Made by a program: the position numbers and the translations under genes | The notes under the pieces: generated by a model | Seen by the model: only the letters and a program-made list of their open reading frames with translations | Database searches by the model: none | What the model was told of the DNA's origin: nothing | In this document: piece by piece, positions 30,451-40,885 of the stretch | Position numbering within the stretch: the first letter of the stretch is position 1 | Layout of the letters: the number at the start of each line of letters is the position of its first letter | Assembly (NCBI GenBank): GCA_963575745.1 | Contig: CAUYUJ010016062.1 | Span: 1 to 64,000, forward strand | DNA length: 64,000 bases | Origin: Prorocentrum cordatum | Taxonomy: Eukaryota > Sar > Dinophyceae > Prorocentrales > Prorocentraceae | Direction of reading: 5' to 3'

Positions 30451-30648
30451 TTCCCTCATGAAATAGGTCCCTCTGTGCGGGACATCTGCGAACAATAAAA
30501 GCTGCGGGTATGGTTGCTGCCCGCGAGCGAGAAGCGCAACTCGCTCCCGCGAGCGGAAGAGGAGGCCTGATTGCCTGAAGATGTGGAAATACGATGGAAA
30601 TGGAGGCTGGACCTCCGTCAACTCGCAAACACGGCAATGGCTGGACAT

Positions 30649-30820
30649 ACAGCCGGCCCGTATAATAAGGAAGCGCGATAAGGGTGCAAGGGCCTTGGAA
30701 GGCCGTTTCGAAGCTTTTCGAGCGGGGCGCGGCCAATGAAAGTGACCAAGGATGGGCCGAGGAGGCAAGAATGCAAGGGGGTACCCTTGGGAAACATGCC
30801 CATCCTTACTATGGGCTTTT
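30649..30820. mobile_element. Family N element, copy 2
   Basis: Left ACAGCCGGCCCGTATAATAA, right ATGCCCATCCTTACTATGGG. Single internal unit (GGGCCTTGGAAGGCCGTTTC) where copy 1 has two. Confidence 0.8.
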
Positions 30821-30839
30821 GTTTAAAATTAGGTGCTCC

Positions 30840-32572
30840 CTGGACCATCTAGTAGGAAGAGGGAAGAAGCCCTTCAATCCTTGTCCCATCTCCCTCCCCC
30901 GCGGTGCCTTCCTGGTTCTGCGTAGGCCCACCTCTGGTCCAGCCCTGAACATCCAATACGTAATCCGAAAATCAGCGTGGCCGACGAACGACGCGCGACT
31001 CAGATTGGGCCGTCCGAACATTCAGAGCGCAATGCTCATAACTTGCAGGCACTATCAACCACAACCTAATCGCCATGGTCACTGAATCTAAGAACTAAGA
31101 ACACAACACACACACACACACACTAGGCAAACAAGTTGGCATGATACGGAATGCTGACAGGCAACACAATGAGCACAACAAGCCAACATAACACATGTAT
31201 TCAGGATTGCATGTGGCACCGTAAGCGTGTATGCGGAGTTCTCGGTCGCGTAAACTGAGATAAAATACCTGCGCGCTGAGGCCGTGTGGGGTCATGATGG
31301 CGATAAACGAATTGCCGACCGAGATTATTCTTGGCGCGGATAGGTACAAATCAAGGTAGAGCAATTCCACGTTTGAGGATCAAGAGTGCTGACTTGGCTG
31401 GCGGTCGCTTACACCACGTCAATCGGACGCACGACATCTAAAATAATAAACACACCATTGAAATCGTCACAATGCAATGGGAATGACGCATTGAACGAAT
31501 ATAATGTAAGAAGCGACCATCCGACGAGCCAGAATGCCCTTGTCAGCAAGCACTGCTGGGCCCACATGTTAACGAACGGAACACTGAAGGGATCGATGAA
31601 TGAATTGCTACACTGATGGTTTCGCTTCTACTTTGCTGATGACAGAATGGGCCTGCGCATCAAAGCATGAAACAGACAACACACACACACACACTAAGAT
31701 CGAACCATCCCACCCGCGGCGTACTTGGTTGAGGTGTGAGGGACCTCAAAAAATGTCGGCGTTCCGTCCTGGCTGCCATCTATCTCGGTCATGAAATGAA
31801 CCTGGCAGCCGCGAAGCCAACGTCAACAAGAGGACAAGATGCAAGGCTCTCGGGGGGGAAGAGGGGTTGAGGAAAAGCCTCGGTTGGCGCGGCACGAGCA
31901 CGTCAACGTACCCCAAAATTGCTTGCAACCTGAGCAGGGCCACAACACCGCGGGTCGTAAACACGGGCCCCCTTCGCCGAGTGCCACACTGAAATGCCCC
32001 AAGCGAAGGCCACTTCAGGGCAGGGAGACCAACACACGAAGAGCGCAAGAACACCCCTCCAAAGCTGGGGTTACTCTTGACCTCCGTGCCAGCTGCAACT
32101 CGTAAATAATTCCCATACCACCCCAAGAACAATCAACACCGAACCGGGAAATCTGATCGACACGGAATGTACATCCAATCGGGTCGCACCGGCACGGAGT
32201 CGGAATCGAACCGGTTTCGGCAAGATGCACACTAGCCCCGCACATACATCGGGGCGCGTCAGATCGTCGAAATATCAACGGGGACGCGATCGACCGTCGC
32301 TCGGCTTCACACAATCCCCACCCCCTCCGGAAACCCTTGGGAGGTTGGTGGGCAAAGGTTATCCCCCCTTCCCAGGGAACCGAAGGGTAGGTGCCTGGGC
32401 GGGGGGGCGGCCAAACGGCTCGAGATGGCCCGGTCCAGCGCTGGCCGGATCCCGCCAATGGAGCTGCATCCAGCTCTGATCCCACCAGCCCTTTACTGCC
32501 GGTGAGGGCGTGAGTGGTTTAGAGCGCATCCACTGCAAACCGCCCCTCTTCCCCATCGGAGAAGATGTGCCC
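30840..32572. other. Mostly unique stretch, no gene recognised
   Basis: Longest stretch with little obvious repetition. Short AC runs at 31,107-31,124 and 31,679-31,695. 32,486-32,525 matches 9,425-9,470. Short frames on both strands show no domain. An isolated B-box-like GGTTCGATTCC lies on the minus strand near 32,205. Confidence 0.5.
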
Positions 32573-32752
32573 CTCTAAAACAGGGCTAGGATCGGGATAA
32601 ATCGCTCCAGAGCGTTCCGGAGCGCTCTCAGAGCGTTCCGGAACGCTCTGGAGCGGCCGCGGCGCCCAATACATCCTCCAAACCCGCCGAGTCTCAGAGA
32701 TTTCGAGTTACCCCGATCCGATGTTGTCCCGATCCTCGCGTCGTTTTACCCT
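32573..32752 (+). repeat. Family S repeat with 53-bp hairpin, copy 2
   Basis: Over 90% identical to 17,461-17,640, hairpin at 32,603-32,655. The arms keep pairing even where the two copies differ in sequence. Confidence 0.88.
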
Positions 32753-32928
32753 CCCCCTGACCCTTGCCCCTCGACCTGGGCGGGGTGTCCCGCGAGGCGC
32801 TGGAGCGTTCAAGATGGCCTCGGCGAGGAGGCCGAGATGCACGGTTCTCGCACGGCCCGGGGCACCTTCCGGCCGGCGCGGCTGCGGAGCGTTCCCGCGC
32901 TTTGAGGGTGGGCTGCGCAGTGGCTTGC

Positions 32929-33072
32929 CATCGCTCGGACGTCCATTCCCCGTGCACTTGTTCGGTGTCGTGCGTGTTTTTTCTTCTTCTTTTTTTTTGT
33001 TCTTCGGATCGGTGATCAAGGATGCTCCTCGATGGTCCTCGCCGCGAGAGGCATGCGCACGTCCGAGCGATG
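32929..33072. mobile_element. Family K element, copy 4
   Basis: CATCGCTCGGACGTCCATTC left, ACGTCCGAGCGATG right, with a T-rich expansion (TTTTTTCTTCTTC) in the loop. Confidence 0.88.
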
Positions 33073-33202
33073 CAAGGGCAGTTGCCCCTTCGTCTCTCTT
33101 GCCCTGTCGCTTACCATGCTGCTCACCTCGCTCCCCGCGGCTGATCCCTCCTCGCACCTCGATCGCTCACGGCGCCCCTCGCCTGGTCTGTGCGAGTCTT
33201 CT

Positions 33203-33662
33203 GAGGGAGAGCAAGAGAGATAGAGAGAGAGAGAGAGACATCAAACAGATATATAGAATAGAGAGAGAAAGAGAGAGAGAGATAAAGCAAAAAACATAAA
33301 CATAGAGAGAGAGAGAGGAACAAAGAGAGCGAGAGGGAGAGGGAAAGGAGCCGCGCCCCGACTTTCGATGTCCTCTTCTGCGCGCGTGCGCGGAGGGCGC
33401 AGGGGCGACCTCCCGCTCCCTCCCGCTGCCCACTGCGTGCTGAGAGAGAGAGAGAGATAAATAGAGAGATATACATAGACATATATATATATATATAGAG
33501 AAAGAGAGGGACATATGTATATATATAATACATATATATATATATATATATAGAGAGAGATAGAGAAAAAAAAGGGGGGGAGAGAGAGAGAGAGAGAACA
33601 AACAAACAGAGAGAAGGAGAGAGAGAAGGATAGCGAAAAAAACGAGAGAGAGAGAGAGAGAG
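33203..33662. repeat. GA and TA dinucleotide tracts
   Basis: Interrupted (GA)n at 33,203-33,345, 33,440-33,465 and 33,575-33,662, with a (TA)n core at 33,480-33,551 and an 80-bp GC-rich island between. Confidence 0.95.
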
Positions 33663-33957
33663 AACAACCAGACGGCTTTCCCCACCAGCTCCCCCCATCC
33701 GTCATGGGCGTGCGGAGTGCGGGGGGCCATCGCTACCTCTTCCCTACCTCTTCCCACTTGCCCTCGGCCTCGCGCGTGGGAGCGCAATGGAGCTGCCACC
33801 CCCTCTTTGGGGGGGGGGGGGGGGGCGGCTGCTCTCTCGTACGCCCGCGCACAGCGCCAAGGGGAAGTGGGGGGATAGCGGTTGCACATGCACGCACCCT
33901 GTCGCCCAGAACGGACGGGGGGAAGTGGTGGAGGCAGCGGTTTCTGCCCCGGTTCCC

Positions 33958-33972
33958 ACGCACACACACACA

Positions 33973-34007
<35 letters not shown>

Positions 34008-34059
34008 GCGCGCGCGCACGCGCGCACGCACGCACGCACACGCGCACGCACGCGCACGC

Positions 34060-34091
<32 letters not shown>

Positions 34092-34150
34092 GCACGCACG
34101 CACGCACGCACGCATGCACGCACATACGCACACACACACACACACACTCA
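33958..34150. repeat. AC and GC-AC dinucleotide tract
   Basis: (CA)n passing into CGCACGCACG repeats. Alternating purine-pyrimidine, so Z-DNA-prone. Confidence 0.96.
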
Positions 34151-34534
34151 CGCAACGCAGAGTGGGCAATAGGAGGGGACAGCGGGTAACCCAGCACTAT
34201 CCACGCACATACACGCACGCGCGCGGGGGAGGAATGGGGAGGGAATAATGGTGGCTCTTGGTTTCTGTTTCTATATATATATATATAAAGATATGTATGT
34301 AGATACAGGACCCTGTATATGCGTATGTGTATATGTACTGTATAGATACGTATGTGCACACCGATCGTCATCGTATAATTACACCGCGATAGACAAGTAT
34401 ATTCAATCATGGATACGCATCACAACTTGTACACACAGTATTCCGTGACCTGCACATCGAGGCGGCAGCGTCTGATCCGCAGCAGAACTGATGATGCCAA
34501 CGATGAACGGCCAAAATGTACGCCAGACTCTTCC

Positions 34535-34799
34535 TGTCCTCTAGGACCCCTCCTCTGGGTATCGTTTGACCTGCCCCCACCCCTACTTGCGCGACCTGGC
34601 CGACTCACCCGCCAAGATGGGGATATACGCTGTCCCCTGCGGTGTCTCGGGGCCTATCCCTGGGGCTGAGCTGATTACCATGGCCCAGTGGGGACGGGGA
34701 CAGGCGAGACAAAGCTGACCTCCAGGACCCCTCTGCTGGGCATCGTCTGACCAGTCCCCCATCCCCACTCGCGTGGCCTGGCTGACTTGCCCACCTGAA
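34535..34799 (+). repeat. Tandem duplication leading into family H
   Basis: 34,540-34,620 and 34,728-34,799 share AGGACCCCTC, GGGYATCGTYTGACC, GCGYGRCCTGGCYGACT at about 80% identity, 188 bp apart. Confidence 0.75.
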
Positions 34800-34994
34800 T
34801 CGGGTCGGGCGAAAGGGGGGGATAGCAAGGGGGGGGTTTGAGAATCAGCTCACGTAGCTGATTTTCCCGGCGCCTCCCGGCGCCGGGAGGCGCCCATGTA
34901 TCGAGGAATGGGCCCCTCGGTGGGCCGAAACCAGCTGCATGCAGCAGATTTCGTAACCCCCCCTTTCCCAAACCCCCCCTTTCGCCCGACCCGA
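34800..34994. mobile_element. Family G MITE-like element, copy 2, with 5-bp TSD
   Basis: 195 bp, TIR TCGGGTCGGGCGAAA perfect at both ends. Flanked by CTGAA (34,795-34,799 and 34,995-34,999). The paralogous family H copy has the uninterrupted site CCCACCTGAATTGGG at about 40,207-40,221, so both ends and the duplication are directly defined. Confidence 0.95.
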
Positions 34995-35180
34995 CTGAAT
35001 TGGGACATGCGCTGCTCCTGGACGGGGACCTGGAGACACCCGCAGGGTACCAATACCGCTCGCCCCCGGGGGCCCTCTCCCGGGCCCTGGGGGTGCGCTC
35101 CGCCCAGGATTCCGTGCCGACGAAGGCCACCCAGGAAGCCCCCACAGGGGGAAAACGAGAGAAGAGTAGGAAATAACATC
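34995..35180 (+). repeat. Family H repeat, copy 1 (right part)
   Basis: TTGGGACATGCGCTG, CTGGACGGGGACCTGGAGAC and CAGGAAGCCCCCACAGGGGG. Collinear with 40,217-40,405 at about 92%. More distant relatives are at 39,285-39,445 and 13,770-13,875. Confidence 0.88.
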
Positions 35181-35312
35181 AAATGACAGAGGGAGAAAGA
35201 AAGGAATAACAGAGGAAGAAAGAAAGAGAGGAATAGCGGAGGAAGAAAGGGATCACATAACATAAAGTAGGAATAGCACGGGAGGAAGAAAGAAAGGAAG
35301 AACATAAAAAGT
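35181..35312. repeat. Degenerate GGAAGAAAGAAAG-type array
   Basis: A-rich purine repeat with GAATAACAGAGGAAGAAAG-like units of about 20 bp. Confidence 0.6.
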
Positions 35313-35430
35313 TGGAGGCCCGCGCGGATGTCTCGCCGGGGGCGCCGCCTCTGGCGCCGCCGGGGGGGGCCCAGCGCGGATCCCAGAAATCCGCGCGGAG
35401 CGTCGAAAGTTTGTTTATGCATTTATTTTT
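35313..35430. mobile_element. Family I element, uninterrupted short copy
   Basis: CCCGCGCGGATGTCTCGCC, then CCCAGCGCGGATCCCAGAAA, TCCGCGCGGAGCGTCGAAAG and TTTGTTTATGCA. Lacks the family D insert seen at 38,749. Confidence 0.65.
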
Positions 35431-35783
35431 CTGCTTCGAGGTTTGGGTCCGCACCCTCTTCTGAAGACATTTTAACTTAAACGATGCACTAAAACAAGAC
35501 GGTCTAAGCCAGAAGGTGTTCAAAGAGCACTTCGTGCAAAACAAAAGCGGCTCTTAGAGCATTGTTTGGTAGGCCTACAGGCAGGTCGCGACGCTTCGCC
35601 ACTGCTTGACCCCTCTCCCCTGGCAGCGGCTGTTCCCCGACGGGCGCTGCCGCGGGCGCTGCCGCGGCCGCCGCCGGCCGCGGCCGCGGCGCGGCAAGGG
35701 CAGCACATGCCGGCGGGACCCACTGGCAGTCCGCGCTGTTCCTGGGCCGCGGCCCCTGCACCGCCTCTCATGCACTCTCGTGA
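35431..35783. other. No gene; GC-rich CCGCGG stretch
   Basis: 35,560-35,700 resembles the GGCGAGCC-containing direct repeats near 27 kb only loosely. CTGCCGCGGGCGCTGCCGCG is a short local repeat. Confidence 0.4.
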
Positions 35784-35951
35784 TCGGCGGTGGAAAAACC
35801 TCCCTTCAGTAAAGCTCTCCTTAGTGAAAACGGCCTAAGACCGAAACCGACGGACCTGGACCCGCGAAAATGACGGCCGCGACGCCCTCTCGCGAACCGA
35901 AAACGGCCAATTCCTTAATCGACGTGTCAGGGTAGGTCTATCCACCTCCGA
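35784..35951. mobile_element. Family D MITE-like element, copy 3
   Basis: TCGGCGGTGGAAAAACCTCC left; GAAACCGACGGACCTGGACC and AATCGACGTGTCAGGGTAGG inside; TCCACCTCCGA right. Confidence 0.88.
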
Positions 35952-36039
35952 CGTGACCTTTGTCCCTCTCGCTCTCCACGGCACGACGACGCCGGGCCGA
36001 GGAGAAGCAGCGGGCGAGGACACATCAAGAATCTCTGAG

Positions 36040-36205
36040 AGCCAGCGGCTCTGGCTCTGGAAGATGTCTCGGCCGTCCATCCTCGACAGGGGTGCGTCCG
36101 AATCCCTGAGAGCCGGCGGCTATGGGAGATGTCTCGGGCGCAGTGGCCTGCTCAGAGCCTTCCAGAACGCTCCGAGAGCCTTCCGGAACGGATGTATCCT
36201 GGTCC
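36040..36205 (-). repeat. Family S repeat, diverged inverted copy
   Basis: GATGTCTCGGGCGCAGTGGC, CCAGAACGCTCCGAGAGCCTTCC and GTATCCTGGTCCTGGCC follow the family S order on the minus strand. The hairpin is partly lost. GAGAGCCRGCGGCT is duplicated just upstream. Confidence 0.6.
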
Positions 36206-36334
36206 TGGCCTCGTCCGACCTCCGCCCCATGCACCCTCATGATCCTTGCCCCTCTCGTGCTCCATGGCCTTCGTCGTCCTCCTGCTGCTGCTCCTCCTGC
36301 TCCGTGAGACTGGCAATTGGCTTGATGACAGGAT

Positions 36335-36500
36335 TATCCCTCCTCCTCCTCCTCCAGTTCCTCCTCCTTCCTCTCCTCCTCCTCCTCCTCCTCCTCCTCC
36401 TCCTCCTTCTCCTGCTCCTCCTCCTCCTCCTCCTCCTCCTCCTCCTCCTCCTCCTCCTCCTCCTCCTCCTCCCCTCCTCGTCGTCCTCCTCCTCCTGATC
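36335..36500. repeat. TCC trinucleotide tract
   Basis: Interrupted then near-pure CTC run. Confidence 0.96.
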
Positions 36501-36509
36501 GGCGCTTAA

Positions 36510-37270
36510 TCGACGATGAGTCTGCGCTTTCTCACCAACTACCAAAAACTAGCGCACGCTAGTGCGTCGTAAAGACGAATTTTGTGTGATGGCATGCTAA
36601 GCTCCGCCGATTTGCTACTGAAGTAATGTCAGGGCATACGAAACCATTTTGGCGACTCTGATTGATTAAATGTCCAATGCGCAGAAACGCGTTCAGCCAG
36701 GATACGACCCCTGCTAGCGCGTCCATGCTGACTCGAACTAGATGGACTACGGAACGCATCTCAGACGAGCTACCCGTGCACTTTGAAAGATCTGCCAACC
36801 CTCGCTTGCCGGGGGTGAAAGGACGTGTGAGACATTTGAATGTCCCCCTGCCCTTCCCCCTTCCCCCGAATACCACTTATCGAATTTAAGGGGGGGGGCG
36901 GGGGGGGTGACCTGGCTCCCCAACGCACCCGCGGGGAGGGGGGGTCTCCAGGCTCCCCAACGAACCCTCCGGGCCTCTGGAGCATCTAAATCTACATTCC
37001 GTGCCCTCCAAGACACGCAAGATGCCAGCTCAGCTGGGCTCCAATCCGCCGAAGAGAACCCATAATTAAGCAAGATGGCGTCCAGACCGCCCACGTGGCA
37101 TTCAAGACGCACCCAAAGGACTCCAAGAGGACCCCCACGCCCACGACGCCCCCGAAAACCGCCAGCAAGCGCCCAACTTAGTTATCAAAAGGCCCAAGTG
37201 AGGCCCCCAGAAGCCCCCAAACTGTTTTTAAAAGGCCCAAGTGAGGCCCCAGACCCCCGCATGAGGACGT
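36510..37270. repeat. No gene; degenerate family Q array at 37,075-37,265
   Basis: 36,510-37,070 is unremarkable apart from G runs near 36,890-36,950. In 37,075-37,265, AAAAGGCCCAAGTGAGGCCC occurs twice, with looser CCAAGAGGACCCCC units. Confidence 0.55.
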
Positions 37271-37524
37271 GACAAGTCGTGTGCGACAGCTGGTTGTCCC
37301 CCTCCCCTTTCCCCCTCCCTGGGAATCAGCAGTCAAATTCAACAAGGGTGGGCAATGCCAACACTACTGCCCCCGAGACCCCCAACGTGCCGCCAAAAGG
37401 TCAACAACAGCCCCCTACAAATCACCAACATGCTCGCAGGGATCTTCGAAAGGCTCCTCCCAATGGGCCTCAACACGCCCAGCTCCATACGCCAAGCACC
37501 TTTCAAAATGCCTCGTCGTCGCCA

Positions 37525-37690
37525 TAATCCTCCTCCTTCTCCTCCTCCTCCGCCTCTTCCTCTGGGCTTCTTCTCCTCCTCCTTCTCCTTCTCCTTCTCC
37601 TTCTTCTCCTCCTCCTCTTGATCCTTCTCCTCCTCCTTCTCCTCCTTCTCCTCCTCCTCCTCCGCCTCTGGATCCTTCTCCTCTGGGCCC
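37525..37690. repeat. TCC/TTC tract
   Basis: CTCCTCCTT repeats interrupted by TTGATCC and CTCTGG segments. Confidence 0.93.
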
Positions 37691-37736
37691 CTGGGGGTCG
37701 TTGGAATGGCATACGCCACTTGACGACATGAAGATG

Positions 37737-37930
37737 AGAGGAAAGCAAGCACCTGGGCATATCCTTTCTCGCTGCCCCCTGAGCACCCCCATTGGCTTAT
37801 TCGCCCTTCTGCGGATGAAACCTACGACCTCCTCATCCCCAAGCCGCTCGTGGGTCCTGGTGTCCGAGCCGAGGTCTATGCAGCTGTAAGGGTTCGGATA
37901 ACACCTCCCTTTCCTGTTAAAACAATGCCT
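37737..37930 (+). other. Short non-repetitive open frame, unknown
   Basis: A frame of about 63 codons reads AYPFSLPPEHPHWLIRPSAD, then LLIPKPLVGPGVRAEVYAAV, a protein-like composition outside any repeat. GCAGCTGTAAGGG at about 37,880-37,892 could be a donor site. An equally open minus-strand frame exists, so this may be chance. Confidence 0.15.
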
Positions 37931-38429
37931 GCTTGTTGCTGAATCCAACCTGGCATCACCAATACGCCCATGCATCGCCGGCATCCTTCCATTTAGCCCC
38001 CTTTGCCGATCCCGTGTCCTTGTGCTGCTACTGAATCGATGGCCCCTGGCACAAATATGGAGCAACCTGCATCTACACATGATTGCGCATATGACGCCTA
38101 TTCGGAACGCGTCTGTGCTCCAACCTTTCACACACTCAAATGTCGGCGAATGCCACCAGAGCTAGACGTGTTGTTACATCGTGTTTTCTCTCGAGGCTGA
38201 CAGGTCCACGGCGCTGGCCCGCCTCACAGCATGGCAGAACACATACAGCGTTGGAGGTCCTCTGGATGCGGGCAACACTTGATTCGAATGCTGCACGGGA
38301 CAATACATCTCTCGCCTGCAACAAAAAACGGCGCCGGCTCCCATACGGCCCTCGGCGCCTCTGAGGCACCAATGAGGATCCGGAGCATCGAAGCGGCCCT
38401 CCGACTTGTTCATCGGGGAATATTAGGAT

Positions 38430-38613
38430 GGACGCCCGAAATGGGTACGGAAAACATGGGCGCCGCTGTTGGGCAGGTGGCCTGCTGTCTGGGCAGGTGG
38501 CCTGCTGTCTCAAATAGCGTTGGGGCCGCTGTTGGGCAGGTGGCCTGCTGTCTCAAATGGACACAGGCCGCAGCGACACCGACAGCGAGTCCAGGTCAAA
38601 ATCAGGAGGAACT
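38430..38613. mobile_element. Family C element, rearranged copy 4
   Basis: Normal left TIR (GGACGCCCGAAATGGGTACG). The interior TGTTGGGCAGGTGGCCTGCT motif is repeated about three times. The right TIR is missing; matching right-end fragments lie at 39,005-39,045 and 39,238-39,275. Confidence 0.8.
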
Positions 38614-38624
38614 TTGAAGAAGAA

Positions 38625-38975
38625 AAAACTGCATAAACATAAACTTTTGGCGCTTCGCGCGGATTTCTTGGATCTGCGCTGGACCCCCCTCTCCCTGGCG
38701 CGCGGAGCGCGCCCTGGGCTGTGCCGCAGGCTCCGCTGGGGGGGCTCATCGGGGATGGACAGAACCCCCAGTTAGTAAAACGTGGTTCTGGGAAAACGAC
38801 CTCGGGCGCAAACCTGGCGGGGACAAGCCTGGAAAATGACGGCCAGGGCGCCCTCTCGAGAACCGAAAACGGACAATTCACTAATCGACGTGTCAGGGTG
38901 GGAGTTCTGTCCACCCCCGAGCCCCGCGCGGAGCCAAGAAATATGCGCGGAGCGCCAAACAATTGTTTATGGCGC
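38625..38975. mobile_element. Family I element interrupted by family D
   Basis: Left CATAAACTTTTGGCGCTTCG then CGCGGATTTCTTGG; right end in reverse complement CATAAACAATTGTTTGGCGC then TCCGCGCATATTTCTTGG. TIRs of about 45 bp. Family D copy 4 occupies the middle. Confidence 0.82.
38749..38920. mobile_element. Family D element, copy 4 (nested)
   Basis: TCGGGGATGGACAGAACCCC to GTCCACCCCCGA, core AAAACGACCTCGGGCGC and AATCGACGTGTCAGGGTGGG. Belongs with copies 1 and 5 as a subfamily (AAACGTGGTT...). Confidence 0.88.
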
Positions 38976-39071
38976 ATTTTCTCCTTCGAGAACTGCTGTC
39001 GATCCCTGTGCCCATTCTTTCCGTACCCATTTCGATCGTGGCCTGGCCTGGGGGGGGGGCAATTGGGAGGG

Positions 39072-39235
39072 CGTCCAGGGGCGGAGGAGGAGGAGGAGGA
39101 CAAGGAGGAGGACAAGGAGGAAGAGGAGGAGGAGGAGAAGGAGGAGGAGAAGGAGGAGAAAGAGGAGGAGGAGGAGGAGGAGGAGGAGGAGGAGGACAAG
39201 GAGGAGGAGGAGGAGGAGAAGGAGGAAGAGGAGAA
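39072..39235. repeat. GGA/GGACAA tract
   Basis: GAG repeats with regularly placed GGACAAGGAGG variants, flanked on both sides by family C right-end fragments. Confidence 0.95.
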
Positions 39236-39284
39236 TGTGCGATCCTTGTGCCCATTCTTCCCCTGTTCGATCGTCCTGACGTAT

Positions 39285-39445
39285 GGCCCCGGTCCAGGAT
39301 CGGGGCAGGAGTCTGGGGAAACCAAAAGGTACCCATACCGCTGCTCCCTGGACCTCTCCTGGGGTGCGTCCTGACCAGGATTTCGGGGCGGATCCAGCGG
39401 TGGCGACGAGAGCCGCCCAGGAGGCCGACACAGGGGAAAACCAGG
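39285..39445 (+). repeat. Family H repeat, diverged copy
   Basis: GTACCCATACCGCTGCTCCC, GGGGTGCGTCCTGACCAGGA, CGCCCAGGAGGCCGACACAG follow the same order as at 35,047-35,160, with many changes. Confidence 0.6.
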
Positions 39446-39453
39446 GAAGGGTA

Positions 39454-39613
39454 AAGTTCGGTCGGGCACGTCTCCCTACGAGGGGATTTTCGACGAAACA
39501 TGAAACATATTGAACAATATAACAGAAGAACACAACTAGTCACAAAATCGTCGCCGGACTATTTTGCTGCCTATTCTTAAATATTCCTCCTGTAAAGGGA
39601 CAGGCCCCACTTA
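39454..39613. mobile_element. Family M element, copy 3
   Basis: Left AAGTTCGGTCGGGCACGTCT then CCCTACGAGGGGATTTTCGA; right CTGTAAAGGGACAGGCCCCA then CTTAA. Confidence 0.85.
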
Positions 39614-39619
39614 AGGGTA

Positions 39620-39994
39620 AAGGTATGGGTAACTTTTCCTCCTCTGATGAGGGGCAACGATAGGGGGGACTGGCATAGGGGGGGATGCATCGACCTGGAA
39701 TCGGCGATACATCGCCGATAGATCGGCGATAGGCCTCCGACAGTGAATCCGCACCTTCCTGGGCAGGTTGGGGCTATCGGGCCCCTATCGGCGATCAATG
39801 GGAGATAGGAAGAAAAAAAGAGAGTCTATGAACAAAATTATGCACGATCCCATGCATTCTCAATCGACCAATCGGAATGAGGAACCTAAACAAAAACTCC
39901 AGTTGGCTATGAGCCTTCTGCCCGTTGAGAAAAAACGGACCTCTCTTTCCAACTGATCTCAATCCTGCTCGATGCATCCCCCCCTGTGCCCCAC
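39620..39994. other. No gene; CATCGGCGAT-like segment at 39,695-39,730
   Basis: ATCGGCGATACATCGCCGAT echoes the core of family T. The rest is unremarkable. Confidence 0.5.
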
Positions 39995-40189
39995 TCGGGT
40001 CGGGCGAAAGGGGGGGATAGCAAAGGGGGGTGTTGAGAATCAGCTCACGTAGCTGGTTTTCCCGGCGCATCCCAGCGCCGGAAGCGGCTACGTATCGAGG
40101 AATGGGCCCCTCGGTGAGGCCGAAACCAGCTGCATGCAGCAGATTTCGTACCCCCCCCTTTCCCAATCCCCCCCTTTCGCCCGGCCCGA
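39995..40189. mobile_element. Family G MITE-like element, copy 3
   Basis: TCGGGTCGGGCGAAAGGGGG left, CCCCCCTTTCGCCCGGCCCGA right. Inserted in family H copy 2 just upstream of TGGCCTGGCTGACTTGCCC, a place that is empty in copy 1. No clean flanking duplication is visible. Confidence 0.92.
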
Positions 40190-40405
40190 GTGGCCTGGCT
40201 GACTTGCCCACCTGAATTGGGACATGCGCTGATCCTGGACGGGGACATGGAGACACCCGCAGGGCACCAATAATTACCGCTCGCCCCCGGGGGCCCCTCC
40301 CGGGCCCTGGGGGTGCGCTCCGCCCAGGATCCCGAGGCGACGCAGGCCACCCAGGAAGCCCCCCACAGGGGGAAGACGAGAGAAAAGTAGGAAATAACAT
40401 CAAAA
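40190..40405 (+). repeat. Family H repeat, copy 2 (empty site for G copy 2)
   Basis: GTGGCCTGGCTGACTTGCCC, then CACCTGAATTGGGACATGCG without insertion at CTGAA. Collinear with 34,770-34,799 plus 34,995-35,180. Confidence 0.9.
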
Positions 40406-40634
40406 TGACCCCCTTTCGCCTGGCCCGACCCACCTCCCCGACCTGCGAGCCCTGGCCGGAGCCCTCCGAGGAGGTGCACGCCCCTGCGCGCGCCGACCCC
40501 GCCGCCTCTCCAGGTGCCGGCGAGGCCCCGCCCGCGGAGGCCCTCTTCGGGGGCACCGGGCAGCCGCGCGCTGCACCTCGGCCTCGCTTGCGCCTGTCGA
40601 GTCGGAATCTCCCACGGGATGGGGGAGGGGTAAA

Positions 40635-40845
40635 TCGGCCTCCTCCTCCTCCTCCTGCTCCTCCTGCTCCTCCTCCTGCTCCTCCTGCTCCTGCTCCTCC
40701 TCCTGCTCCTCCTCCTGCTCCTCCTCCTGCTCCTCCTCCTGCTCCTCCTCCTGCTCCTCCCCCTCCTCCCTCCCTCCTCCTCCCCCTCCTCCTCCTCCTC
40801 CTCCTCCTCCTCCTCCTCCTCCTCCTCCTCCTCCTCCTCCTCCAT
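40635..40845. repeat. TCC/CTG tract
   Basis: CTCCTCCTG 9-mers and 12-mers first (40,645-40,760), pure CTC later. Confidence 0.95.
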
Positions 40846-40885
40846 TGCTCGAGGGGGTCTGGGACGCCTATCTCGGGATCCATTA

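Noticed and set aside
32150-32240. Possible tRNA gene or tRNA-derived SINE on the minus strand (B-box-like GGTTCGATTCC)
   Set aside because: No acceptor stem complement at the right distance, T-stem with two mismatches, and the only A-box-like sequence is too close.
34800-34994. Rho-independent terminator or riboswitch from G/C-rich inverted repeats
   Set aside because: Eukaryotic repeat with a target-site duplication and an empty-site paralogue; it is a mobile element.
36636-36658. Second spliced-leader-like match (ACCATTTTGGCGACT)
   Set aside because: Only the central CCATTTTGG agrees; not at an element end.
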